Position numbers and translations under genes: made by a program
Notes under the pieces: model-generated
Told to the model about the DNA's origin: nothing
Seen by the model: the letters and a program-made list of their open reading frames with translations, nothing else
Database searches by the model: none
From: Synechococcus sp. CS-1332
Lineage (GTDB): Bacteria > Cyanobacteriota > Cyanobacteriia > PCC-6307 > Cyanobiaceae
Assembly (NCBI RefSeq): GCF_025127995.1
Contig: NZ_JAHLYP010000042.1
Coordinates: 148,424 to 212,423, forward strand
Length of the DNA stretch: 64,000 nucleotides
Direction: 5' to 3'
In this document: in pieces, positions 1 to 7,944 of the stretch
Layout: each line of letters opens with the position of its first letter
Numbering within the stretch: position 1 is the stretch's first letter

Positions 1-2
1 GG

Positions 3-425
3 GCGGGCAGCGTCACGGTGTTCGTGCGCAGCAGCCCCTTCAACGGCACCCGCTTCTATGCCAATGCCGCCACCGTCACCTTGCTGCTACCCAGCAACGA
101 CACCGCCGTACTGCTCGCCGCCGCCCTGCCCCTGGCCGAGCGGCTGTTCCGGCCCCACAAGCCGCTGCAGAAGGCGGGCGTGCTGCTGCAGGATCTGCAA
201 CCGGTGGGGCTGCTGCAGCACCATCTGCTGGCCCCGCTGCCGCCGGAACAACAGCAGCGGCGCGAGGCCCTGATGGCCACCGTCGACGGCCTCAACCGCC
301 GCTACGGCAGCGGCACCGTGCAGTGGGCCGCCTGCGGCCTGCGGCCCCGCTGGACAATGCGCCGCTCGCGCCTGTCGAGGGCCGCCACCACCCGGCTGAG
401 CGATGTGCCGGTGGTGCGGGCCTGA
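3..425 (+). CDS. umuC: UmuC-type Y-family DNA polymerase, C-terminal part (5' end outside window)
   Basis: About 140 carboxy-terminal residues of an error-prone translesion polymerase subunit (DNA polymerase V, SOS response); the catalytic palm and fingers lie upstream of the window. The visible part opens with SVTVFVRSSPF and continues through YANAATVTLLLPSNDT, which matches the UmuC region after the little-finger domain. It then runs into the DUF4113-like tail with the RYGSGTVQWAACG stretch. The frame is open from base 3 and stops at 425. The next gene converges from the other strand with 9 bases between stops. A partner umuD cannot be judged because it would lie off the window. Confidence 0.9.
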   Translation, partial: AGSVTVFVRSSPFNGTRFYANAATVTLLLPSNDTAVLLAAALPLAERLFRPHKPLQKAGVLLQDLQPVGLLQHHLLAPLPPEQQQRREALMATVDGLNRRYGSGTVQWAACGLRPRWTMRRSRLSRAATTRLSDVPVVRA

Positions 426-434
426 GCGCCGCCC

Positions 435-1433
435 TCAGGCCCCGTCGTAGAGGCTGGCAATCTGGTTGCGGCCGTTGCCCTTGGCCAGTTCATGGGCCCG
501 CTCGGCCCGCTGGATCAGGTCGGTGAAGCGGTGATCGGCGGGGGCCAGAACGGTGAGGCCACCGGTGATGTGCAGGTGGACGTCGGAATGGGTGTGGACG
601 CCGGACAGGTGGCTGACGGCGGTACGCAGGCCATCGGCCAGGGCCATGGCCTGGTCGCGCTCGATTCCCACCAGCATCAGGGCGAAATCACCATCCCCGA
701 GGCGGGCGGCGAAGTCCTGTTCCTGGAGAAAGGTGCGCGCCAGCTGGACCACATCGGAGAGCACCTGATCGCCGGCGAGCTGACCCCAGCGGTTGTTGAT
801 CAGCCGCAGATTGTCGAGATCGAAGAGAAGCAGCGACAGGGGGTGCTGATCGCGGCGGGCACGGTCGAACTCCCGCGCACCGATGCTCAGGAAGGTGTGG
901 CGGGTGGGCAGGCCGGTGACCGGACAGAGGTGGGCCAGGCGCCGCAGCTCCAGCTCGCGCATGGCCAGCTGGGCCAGGCGTTGCAGCAACTCGCGCTGCT
1001 CCGGGCCGATGTCCCGGGGCTCCCGATCGATGACGCAAAGGGTACCGAGGTTGTGACCCTCAGGGGTCTGCAGCGGCGCCCCGGCATAGAAGCGGATGTG
1101 GGGATTGGCGAAGACCAGGGGGTTGCTGCGGAAGCGCTCATCAGCGCGGGCATCGGGCACCACCATCACCTCGTCGTGAACGATGGCATGGGCGCAGAGG
1201 GCCATCTCCCGCGGGGTTTCGCGCACCTCCAGTCCCCGTTTGGCCAGAAACCATTGCCGATCGGCTTCCACCAGGGAGATGGCCACGATCGGGGTCTGGA
1301 AGATGGCCGCGGTCAGATCCAGGATGCGGTCGAAATGCTCGTCGCTGTCGGCTTCGAGGATGCCGTAGCGCTCCAGATCGCGGAGCCGCTGGTCCTCGTC
1401 GGCGGGGACCGGATAGGCCGGATAGGGAGCCAT
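435..1433 (-). CDS. GAF-GGDEF protein with degenerate diguanylate cyclase motif
   Basis: 332 residues. An N-terminal GAF domain (about 25-160) carries the VEADRQWF, LCAHAI and APLQTPEGHNLGTLCVID signatures of light or redox sensory GAF proteins. A C-terminal GGDEF domain spans about 168-330. Active cyclases have (G/S)GDEF/GGEEF; here residues 246-250 read GDGDF. The upstream Mg/GTP helix reads DNLRLINNRWGQ where DHFKxINDxxGH is usual. No RxxD inhibitory site precedes the motif. I infer a GAF sensor whose cyclase domain is probably inactive, or acts as a GTP/c-di-GMP binding or partner domain. ATG start at 1433; dnaG lies upstream on the same strand, 73 bases away. Confidence 0.85.
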   Translation of the reverse strand: MAPYPAYPVPADEDQRLRDLERYGILEADSDEHFDRILDLTAAIFQTPIVAISLVEADRQWFLAKRGLEVRETPREMALCAHAIVHDEVMVVPDARADERFRSNPLVFANPHIRFYAGAPLQTPEGHNLGTLCVIDREPRDIGPEQRELLQRLAQLAMRELELRRLAHLCPVTGLPTRHTFLSIGAREFDRARRDQHPLSLLLFDLDNLRLINNRWGQLAGDQVLSDVVQLARTFLQEQDFAARLGDGDFALMLVGIERDQAMALADGLRTAVSHLSGVHTHSDVHLHITGGLTVLAPADHRFTDLIQRAERAHELAKGNGRNQIASLYDGA

Positions 1434-1506
1434 GAAGAGCCAACGTCCACTGAAAATCTAGGCAGATCGGGCGGTGGCAAGCGGACTTTGAAGCGGAATC
1501 CTGGCC

Positions 1507-3591
1507 TCAGGCCGCCGGCACCGCCAGGGTCTCCTCGTAACCGGCCCGGCGGCCGTCATCCAGCTGATTCAGGTAGCGGCGCTCGCTGTAGTAAGCCTCC
1601 TGGAAGCGCAGAGCGTCGCCGTTGAGCGCGTCGAAGAGGTCATGGATCCGGGTTTCCATGTCAAGGCCGCTGCCGGCCGCTGGGCTGGCGGGGCCTGTCG
1701 GGGGCGCGTCGCGCTCCTCCTCCAGCAACCGGGCAATGCAGTGCTCCAGGGTCTGGAGCCGTTGACTCGACCAGGCATCCAGCAGGTGACGGCAGCGCCG
1801 CAGCACCCGTTGCCGCTCCAGGGAGGCCGTGGCGCCTCGGAGCTGCAGGGGCGGATGGGCCAGGGCGAGCCGCTGCACCTCACTGGGCTCCAGCAGGGGG
1901 GTCAGCCGGCCGAGCAGGGCGCTCTGCTCCACCAGCAGCCGGTCGCCCAGCAGCCGGGGCAGATCGAGATCGGCCAGATCCAGCCCAGGATCGGTGCCCC
2001 GGTTGATGGCCTCGAGCCGACCGGCACCGAGGTTGTCCTCCTCCAATTCCCCGATCGCGGCCCAGAGCTGGCGGTGGTGCTGGAGGGCAAAGTCATCGAG
2101 CTCCCGACGCCGCAGCTCGGCACGGATCACGCCGCGCCACGGGGCGCAATGGAGGTAGAGGCGCAGGATCTCCGCCTCGGCCCGCTCCCGGTGCCCCACC
2201 TCCCCAGGTTGCTCCCATTTCACCGAGCGGCCATGCCAGCGCTGGCCCTTCACCTGCTGACGCAGGTCCTCCTCCAGCTGGATGGCCAGCCGGGCCTGGC
2301 CGCCCGAGAGGCGTTCGGCCACCTGCTGCAGGTAGTGGCTGCGCACGGCCGACTGGGGCAGTTTGCCCAGCAGCTGGACCAGACCGGAAACGGCCTGCTG
2401 GAACTGGTCGGCCCGGGCCAGATCCTTGCCTTCGAACACCTGCTCGATCTGCCAGTCGAGCCAGAGCGGGGCCTGATCGAGCAGGGAGCGGTACTCCCCA
2501 GGGCCATGGTGCTGCAAAAACTCGTCGGGGTCTTTGCCGGCGGGGAGGTGCAGCACCCGCAGTTCCAGCTGGCCCTGCAGCGCCAGTTGCTCCACTTCAC
2601 CGATGGCCCGCTGGGCGGCACGGATGCCCGCCCCGTCGCTGTCGAAGTTGAGGATCAGCCGCCGGCCATCGCAGCAGCGGCACAGCTGGGTGATCTGGCT
2701 GGAGCTGAGGGCCGTGCCGAGGGCCGCCACCGCATTGGTGATGCCGGCGGCATGCAGGGCGATGACGTCGAAATAGCCCTCCACCACCACGGCCCGGTCG
2801 TCGCGGCGGATGGCGTCGGCGGCCCGATCCAGCCCAAACAGATGCTTGCCCTTCTCGAACACCTCCGTTTCCGGGGAGTTGAGGTACTTCGGTTCAGCCC
2901 CGTCCAGGCCCCGGCCACCGAAGCCGATCACCCGGCCCTGGCGGTCACGGATCGGCACCATCACCCGGTCGCGAAAGCGGTCGTAGAAGCCGCCGCCCCC
3001 CTTGCGGGCCACCACCAGACCGGCCGCCTCGAGCAGGTCGGCAGCCTGGCCCTCCACCTGCTGCAGGTGCTGCAGCAGACCATCCCAGCCAGCCGGGGCA
3101 TAGCCCAGCTGGAACGCTTCGAGGGTGGTTTCGCTGAGGCCGCGCGTCTGGCGCAGGTAGGTGAGGGCTGGGGCTCCCTCCGGAGAGCGCAACTGGCCCT
3201 GGAACCAGCCCGCCGCCAGGGCCAGCACCCGGTGCAGCCGCTCGCGGCGCGAGAGCTGCTGACGCAACCGCTCCTGCTGGGGGCCATCGAGGGTCTCGAC
3301 CGGCAGCTGGTAGCGGCGGGCCAGATCCAGCACCACCTCGCTGAAGCTGGTGCGCTGCAGCTCCATCAGGAACTTGATGGCGTTGCCGCCGGCCCCGCAG
3401 GAGAAGCAGTAATAGAACTGTTTGGCTGGTGACACCGTCATCGACGGCGACTTGTCGTCGTGGAACGGGCAGATCCCGACGAACTCGCGTCCCTTCTTCT
3501 TGAGCACCACGTGCTCCCCCACCACGTCGACGATGTCGGCCCGTTCCTTGACGGCCTCGATCGTGCGGGGGTGGAGGCGGGGAAGACTCAA
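1507..3591 (-). CDS. dnaG: DNA primase DnaG
   Basis: Synthesises RNA primers at the replication fork. From the chosen TTG start (694 residues) the order is: CHC2 zinc ribbon with Cys41, His44, Cys62, Cys65; the RNA-polymerase core; TOPRIM with VVVEGYFDVIAL and the metal-binding NFDSDGAG; then a helicase-binding C-terminal region. The start is uncertain. The frame is open to an ATG at 3666, but family similarity begins at SLPRLHPRTIEAVKERADIV, so TTG 3591 fits better and keeps the gene clear of the divergent transporter. The C-terminal tail is rich in Pro/Ala and ends ETLAVPAA. Confidence 0.95.
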   Translation of the reverse strand: MSLPRLHPRTIEAVKERADIVDVVGEHVVLKKKGREFVGICPFHDDKSPSMTVSPAKQFYYCFSCGAGGNAIKFLMELQRTSFSEVVLDLARRYQLPVETLDGPQQERLRQQLSRRERLHRVLALAAGWFQGQLRSPEGAPALTYLRQTRGLSETTLEAFQLGYAPAGWDGLLQHLQQVEGQAADLLEAAGLVVARKGGGGFYDRFRDRVMVPIRDRQGRVIGFGGRGLDGAEPKYLNSPETEVFEKGKHLFGLDRAADAIRRDDRAVVVEGYFDVIALHAAGITNAVAALGTALSSSQITQLCRCCDGRRLILNFDSDGAGIRAAQRAIGEVEQLALQGQLELRVLHLPAGKDPDEFLQHHGPGEYRSLLDQAPLWLDWQIEQVFEGKDLARADQFQQAVSGLVQLLGKLPQSAVRSHYLQQVAERLSGGQARLAIQLEEDLRQQVKGQRWHGRSVKWEQPGEVGHRERAEAEILRLYLHCAPWRGVIRAELRRRELDDFALQHHRQLWAAIGELEEDNLGAGRLEAINRGTDPGLDLADLDLPRLLGDRLLVEQSALLGRLTPLLEPSEVQRLALAHPPLQLRGATASLERQRVLRRCRHLLDAWSSQRLQTLEHCIARLLEEERDAPPTGPASPAAGSGLDMETRIHDLFDALNGDALRFQEAYYSERRYLNQLDDGRRAGYEETLAVPAA

Positions 3592-3731
3592 GAGTGCAGG
3601 CTCAAGGCGGGAGGGGGAGGATGGGAGCGGCCGGATGGTGGAGCGTGAAGGGCTGGGGACGGACAACCCCCATTGGTGGTGGTCCTACTGGAGACAGTCT
3701 GGGGCCTGACACCACGGATGGAGGTCGCCGG

Positions 3732-4646
3732 GTGAACCGAATGCCCCAGTCCGACCCTGGTAGAACCCTGTCGGCCGGGGTCTGGATGGTGCTCAGCGCC
3801 CTCTCCTTCAGCCTGATGGTGGTGGGGGTGAAGCAGGTGGGCGACCGGCTTCCGATTGCCGAGGTGGTGCTGGCACGGGCCCTGGTGAGCCTGGCGCTCA
3901 GTTACGGCATGGCCAGGAGGCTCGGTGTGGATCCCTGGGGGCGGCGCCGGGGGCTGCTGGTGCTGCGGGGTCTGGTGGGCAGTGCCGCCCTGTTCTGTGT
4001 CTATGCCGCCGTGGTGCACCTGCCCCTGGCCTCCGCCACGGTGCTGCAGTACCTGTACCCCACGTTCACGGCACTGCTGGCCTGGCTGCTCCTGGGTGAG
4101 CGCCTGGGACGGCGGGTGCTGCTGGCCATGGGGCTGGGTTGGCTGGGGGTGCTGCTGGTGGCCCAGCCCACCGCCACTTCCGCCCTGCCGACGCCCTGGG
4201 TTCTGGTGGCGGTGGCCGGCGCCCTGCTCACCGCCGTGGCCTACGTGAGTGTGCGGAGCCTGGCCGAAAGCGAACCTGCGGCGGTGATCATCTTCTACTT
4301 TCCGCTCGTGGCCGTTCCCATGAGCCTGCCGCTGGTGCTGCTTGATCCGGTGCTGCCCACCGCGAGCGAACTGGTTTGGCTGTTGGGGGTGGGGGTGTTC
4401 ACCCAGCTCGGCCAGGTGGGACTCACCAAGGCCCTCACCCAGCTGCCAGCGGCCCGGGCCACCGCAATCAGCTACGTGCAGGTGGGATTCGCCGCCCTCT
4501 GGGGCTGGTGGATCTTCGGTGAAGCCATCGATCTGCCGACGGCACTAGGGGCGGCCCTGATCCTGATCGCCACGCTGATCTGTCTGGGTCAGCCGCCGGG
4601 ACTGGCCAAGGCGGAGGAATCCGCTGAGCAACGACTTCTACGATGA
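3732..4646 (+). CDS. EamA/DMT-family transporter
   Basis: 304-residue inner-membrane protein of the drug/metabolite transporter superfamily. Two EamA repeats together give about ten hydrophobic helices; the first repeat opens with GVWMVLSALSFSLMVVGVK and the second with VLVAVAGALLTAVAYVSVR. The usual proline-containing segment LQYLYPTFTALLAWLLLGE is present in repeat one. The substrate cannot be told from sequence. I chose GTG 3732 because GGAGG sits at 3720-3724, seven bases upstream; ATG 3741 is an alternative. The stop shares ATGA with the next gene, so the two are probably translated together. Confidence 0.85.
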   Translation: MNRMPQSDPGRTLSAGVWMVLSALSFSLMVVGVKQVGDRLPIAEVVLARALVSLALSYGMARRLGVDPWGRRRGLLVLRGLVGSAALFCVYAAVVHLPLASATVLQYLYPTFTALLAWLLLGERLGRRVLLAMGLGWLGVLLVAQPTATSALPTPWVLVAVAGALLTAVAYVSVRSLAESEPAAVIIFYFPLVAVPMSLPLVLLDPVLPTASELVWLLGVGVFTQLGQVGLTKALTQLPAARATAISYVQVGFAALWGWWIFGEAIDLPTALGAALILIATLICLGQPPGLAKAEESAEQRLLR

Positions 4647-6058
4647 CGCCGCCAGGTTGGGTTCCCCTGCTGTCGATCCCACTGCCTGGTGCTTGTCATC
4701 CCTGGCTGGCCACGATGGTGGCTGGCCTCAGCCATGGAGCGGAGTCGGCAGTGATCAGGCCGCCGATGGCTCCCGGCATCGTCCCCTTGCCGCTGATGAT
4801 GGTGACCATCGGGGGCATCTTTCTTGGCACCCTGGCCATCAGCCGCTTCTCCTTGAAGATTGGGGTTCCCGCCATTCTTGGCGTCCTGCTGTTCGGCCTG
4901 TTCATCAATCCCTCCGTCACCCTGTTCAGCCATGAGACGATCCTGCGGCTGCAGGTTCTGAGTCTGTCGATCCTGCTGTTCAACGCCGGACTGGAAACGG
5001 ACATCCGCTCGATTCGCGGCTTCCTTGAATACGGCATCATCCTGGCGGTGGGAGGGGTGATTCTCTCCAGCCTGATGCTGGGGCTGATCATCTGGTTCGT
5101 GGCTTCCCCCGATGCCGCCGGCATCGAGCTCGGCTTCGGGCAGGTCCCTGTCGCGGTGGCGATGCTGATCGCCGCCTGTCTGGGGTCGACGGACGCGGGG
5201 GCCACGATGAACGTGCTGCAGTTGGTGGAGGGCGCGATTCCCCGCCGGCTCTCGGCCCTGGTGCAGTTCGAATCCTCCGTGAACGATCCCACAGGCATCC
5301 TGTTTCTAGGCCTGGTGATCGGCCTGACGACACTGGAGGGGGGGAGCAGCGGGCAGCAGGTGGTGGTGGAGCAGCTGCAAACGTTCCTGCAGAAGATCGG
5401 GTCGGGCCTTTTAATCGGCGTCTGCGTGAGTTATCTGGGCCGCTTCAGTCTCAATCGTCTGGTGCGCGATGCGAGCCAGTTGCTGATTCTGGGCATCGCC
5501 ATCGGCCTGATTTCCTATGGAGTGGCGGAGCTGATGGGAGGCTCCGGTTTCATCAGCGCCTACGTGGCGGGCCTGATGCTGAGAAACCACAGTTACAGCA
5601 ATGAACAGATCACTCCGGAGGCTCTGCAGCACACCTTGCTGCCGTTCAACAACATGACCGAAATCACCATCTTTCTGATCTTCGGTCTCAGTGTCCATCC
5701 TCTCGAGCTCCTGCCCGCCTTGCCGGAGGGCTTCGTCGTGGCCATCGCCATGATGCTGGTGGCCAGACCGGCGAGTGTTCTGCTGCTGCAACGGTTCTCG
5801 CCCTTCAGCCTGCGGGATTCGCTGCTGGTGTCCTGGTGCGGGCTGCGGGGGGCGGTGCCCCTCGCCCTGAGCTTCGAGATGGTCGACGCCATCCCCAAGG
5901 TCCGCGGCATCGACCCGGCCACGGTGCCATCCCTGGTCCAGAACGCCGGAGGGATCGTCTTCTGTGTAGTCGTGATCAACCTGCTGGTGCAGGGGCTCAC
6001 CCTTCCCCACGTCGGCCGCTGGCTCAGGCTTTCCGAGGAAGGGGCAGGGGCTCAGTGA
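4643..6058 (+). CDS. Cation:proton antiporter, NhaP/CPA1-like
   Basis: 471-residue integral membrane protein with about 12 helices, of the monovalent cation/proton antiporter family (Na+/H+ or K+/H+ exchange across the plasma membrane). Family landmarks: NAGLETDIRSIR in the helix 3 area, the AACLGSTDAGATMNVL acidic segment (usual ST/TDA ion-binding site), FESSVNDPTGI with the paired Asn-Asp, and WCGLRGAVPLALS near the C-terminus. No large cytoplasmic regulatory tail follows. The start codon overlaps the stop of the EamA gene by four bases. Its 3' end overlaps the convergent lipoprotein gene by 35 bases. Confidence 0.9.
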   Translation: MTPPGWVPLLSIPLPGACHPWLATMVAGLSHGAESAVIRPPMAPGIVPLPLMMVTIGGIFLGTLAISRFSLKIGVPAILGVLLFGLFINPSVTLFSHETILRLQVLSLSILLFNAGLETDIRSIRGFLEYGIILAVGGVILSSLMLGLIIWFVASPDAAGIELGFGQVPVAVAMLIAACLGSTDAGATMNVLQLVEGAIPRRLSALVQFESSVNDPTGILFLGLVIGLTTLEGGSSGQQVVVEQLQTFLQKIGSGLLIGVCVSYLGRFSLNRLVRDASQLLILGIAIGLISYGVAELMGGSGFISAYVAGLMLRNHSYSNEQITPEALQHTLLPFNNMTEITIFLIFGLSVHPLELLPALPEGFVVAIAMMLVARPASVLLLQRFSPFSLRDSLLVSWCGLRGAVPLALSFEMVDAIPKVRGIDPATVPSLVQNAGGIVFCVVVINLLVQGLTLPHVGRWLRLSEEGAGAQ

Positions 6059-6509
6059 TCCAGTCCTGGCTGTTGCCGTCGCTGCTGCCGCTGGGGCGGG
6101 CCAGGCGCCAGCTCTCCCCCCTGGCACCACGCTGCAGGTAGAGCTCGAAGGGGCTGTCGACGCGGATGGCATCCCCGGGCAGCCGCCAGTCAAAGCGACC
6201 GCTCAGGTGCAGTCCCCGCCCCTCACCGATGGCGACGGCCTCCTGCTGCTCGACCCTCACGCGGCTCACCTCGGGGAGGCCGCCGGCCTCCAGATCGAGG
6301 GCCCGGGCAATGGCCCCCTGGGTGAGCTGGATCTGCAGGGACAGGGCGTCGAGCAATACGCCCCTGGGAGGTTGGCCGCCCCTGCTGCAGCCCCCCAACA
6401 GGAGCAGCAAGGCCAGCAGCGGTGCCAGAACCAGCGTCAGCGGCGACAGGGAGCGGCCCGGGGGGCTTGGCAGGAGGGGCAGCATGGGGGCTGACGCACG
6501 TTTCACCAT
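6024..6509 (-). CDS. Predicted lipoprotein, unknown function
   Basis: 161 residues, not recognised as a named family. A basic N-terminus is followed by a strongly hydrophobic segment ending in LLLLLGGCSRGG, a good lipobox with Cys as the acylated residue. The mature part of about 120 residues is predicted soluble, with LSLQIQLTQGAIARALDLE and a probable beta-rich half (RVEQQEAVAIGEGRGLHLSG). Such small lipoproteins next to ruvA are seen in picocyanobacteria, but that is recollection, not shown here. The ATG at 6509 overlaps the start of divergent ruvA; ATG 6485 is an alternative giving a shorter signal. Confidence 0.7.
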   Translation of the reverse strand: MVKRASAPMLPLLPSPPGRSLSPLTLVLAPLLALLLLLGGCSRGGQPPRGVLLDALSLQIQLTQGAIARALDLEAGGLPEVSRVRVEQQEAVAIGEGRGLHLSGRFDWRLPGDAIRVDSPFELYLQRGARGESWRLARPSGSSDGNSQDWITEPLPLPRKA

Positions 6510-7161
6510 GATCGGCTGGCTGCAGGGGCGACTGGCCGAACCATGGCAGCAGGCGAACCGCTGCGGGGCCCTGCTGATCTGCCAGGGGGTGGGTTACGAG
6601 GTGCAGTTCACCCTGAGGCAGTGGCAGCGACTGCCTGAGGTGGGGAGCGATCTAGGCCTGCACGTGCACCACAGCATCCGTGACGACGGCTGGACCCTCT
6701 ATGCCTTTCTCGCCCGTCAGGAGCGGGACCTGTTCCGCGAGCTGGTGGCCGTGAGCGGTGTGGGGCCCCAGATGGCCCTGGGCCTGCTCGGGGCCCTGGA
6801 TGTACCGGAGCTCGTGCGAGCCATCGTCCACGCCGACCTGCGCAGCCTCTGCCTGGCCCCTGGGGTGGGCAAGCGCACGGCCGAACGCCTTTCGGTGGAG
6901 CTGCGGCAACGCCTGCAGGAGCGCTTCGCCGGCCTGGTGGATCCCCTCGAAGAGGAGGAGGTCGGCGGCGAGGAGGCCCCAGGGGGCCCCTCGGCCCCCT
7001 GCCGCGAGGAGGTGCAGATCACCCTGGTGGCGCTCGGTTACGAACCCCTTGAAATCCACCGGGCCCTGCGGGCGGTCGCCGCCGCCGGGATCGAGGGGTC
7101 CGCATGCGCCGATGACTGGATCCGCGAAAGCCTGCGCTGGTTGTCCCGCGCCGTGGCCTGA
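6508..7161 (+). CDS. ruvA: Holliday junction branch migration protein RuvA
   Basis: 217 residues. Binds four-way junctions as a tetramer and loads the RuvB motor during recombinational repair. An N-terminal OB fold starts at MIGWLQGRLAE. Two helix-hairpin-helix motifs follow, VSGVGPQMALGLLG and LAPGVGKRTAERLSVELR. After an acidic linker (EEEEVGGEE) comes the small domain III, EVQITLVALGYEPLEIHRALR, which contacts RuvB. The ATG at 6508 fits the family start exactly. Its first bases overlap the start codon of the divergent lipoprotein gene in a CATG, so each promoter must lie inside the other gene or be shared. Confidence 0.97.
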   Translation: MIGWLQGRLAEPWQQANRCGALLICQGVGYEVQFTLRQWQRLPEVGSDLGLHVHHSIRDDGWTLYAFLARQERDLFRELVAVSGVGPQMALGLLGALDVPELVRAIVHADLRSLCLAPGVGKRTAERLSVELRQRLQERFAGLVDPLEEEEVGGEEAPGGPSAPCREEVQITLVALGYEPLEIHRALRAVAAAGIEGSACADDWIRESLRWLSRAVA

Positions 7162-7238
7162 AGGGGCTGCGCTGAAGGGAAGGCCAACGGGCCGCACGTT
7201 AAGGTGTTGGTTTGCACCGTTCGGGCACAGATCCGCCC

Positions 7239-7508
7239 ATGCCGCTCACTACCACCCAGAAACAGGAACTGATCAATTCCCATCAGGCCCACGGCACTGA
7301 CACCGGCTCGGTGGAAGTGCAGGTGGCGATGTTGAGCGAGCGGATCCAGCAACTCAGTGGCCACCTGCAGAAGAACATCCACGATTTCTCTTCCCGCCAG
7401 GGGTTGCTCAAGATGATCGGCCGGCGCAAGCGCCTGCTCGGCTATCTCCGTGCCCAGAGCGAGACCCGCTACGCCGAACTGATCAAGAAACTCGGCATCC
7501 GCGGCTGA
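7239..7508 (+). CDS. rpsO: 30S ribosomal protein S15
   Basis: 89 residues, the standard S15 length. Landmarks: [24 protein letters not shown]-like [19 protein letters not shown], and the 16S rRNA binding segment [11 protein letters not shown] primary rRNA-binding protein of the small-subunit platform. The in-frame upstream extension to 7212 is rejected because [11 protein letters not shown] matches the family N-terminus. The 77-base gap after ruvA could hold a leader used for S15 autoregulation, but I did not find a convincing pseudoknot by eye. pam68 follows after 10 bases. Confidence 0.97.
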   Translation: MPLTTTQKQELINSHQAHGTDTGSVEVQVAMLSERIQQLSGHLQKNIHDFSSRQGLLKMIGRRKRLLGYLRAQSETRYAELIKKLGIRG

Positions 7509-7518
7509 GGCTCATTCC

Positions 7519-7944
7519 ATGGCCCGTCGGCCGAAGCCGAAATCGTTCGCGGCGCCCGCTGCCGGCGGCCCCCCAGCCAAGGCTCCACGGCAGCAGGTGA
7601 TCCCTGAGGCGGTGGCCAACCGCATGGTGCGGCGCATCGCCATTGCCACGGGAACCCCCACGGTCCTGGGGATGGGTGTGTTCGTGGCCAGCTACCTGCT
7701 GGTCACCCGTGGGCTGCTCGACATACCACCCGGCCTGACGCTGGTGGGCTCAGGCGCCTTCTTTTTGCTGGGTCTGCTGGGCCTCAGCTATGGGGTGCTC
7801 TCGGCCAGCTGGGAGGACGCCCCCGGCAGCCTGCTGGGGGTGGAGCAGATCGGCGTCAACATCAGCCGGGTGCGAGCCTCGGTGCGGGCCATGCGCCAGG
7901 GCGCCTCGGGCCCCGACTCCGGCTCAGGCAGCCCCCAAGGGTGA
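7519..7944 (+). CDS. pam68: PAM68-family photosystem II assembly protein (DUF3464)
   Basis: 141 residues. A basic, proline-rich N-terminus ([16 protein letters not shown]) precedes two membrane helices around residues 50-70 and 75-97, the second containing [21 protein letters not shown]. The motif [17 protein letters not shown] and the following [10 protein letters not shown] are typical of PAM68 homologues. These help early photosystem II assembly in thylakoids. The gene lies 10 bases after rpsO, an arrangement common in picocyanobacteria (recollection). The last 21 bases overlap the 3' end of dnaE, transcribed convergently. Confidence 0.88.
   Translation: MARRPKPKSFAAPAAGGPPAKAPRQQVIPEAVANRMVRRIAIATGTPTVLGMGVFVASYLLVTRGLLDIPPGLTLVGSGAFFLLGLLGLSYGVLSASWEDAPGSLLGVEQIGVNISRVRASVRAMRQGASGPDSGSGSPQG

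Noticed and set aside
1642..3432. Long plus-strand open frame opposite dnaG
   Set aside because: Antisense shadow of a confirmed primase gene with no protein-like motifs.
3591..3666. dnaG starting at ATG 3666
   Set aside because: Possible, but the added 25 Pro/Ser-rich residues have no conservation and extend towards the divergent transporter; TTG 3591 fits the family start.
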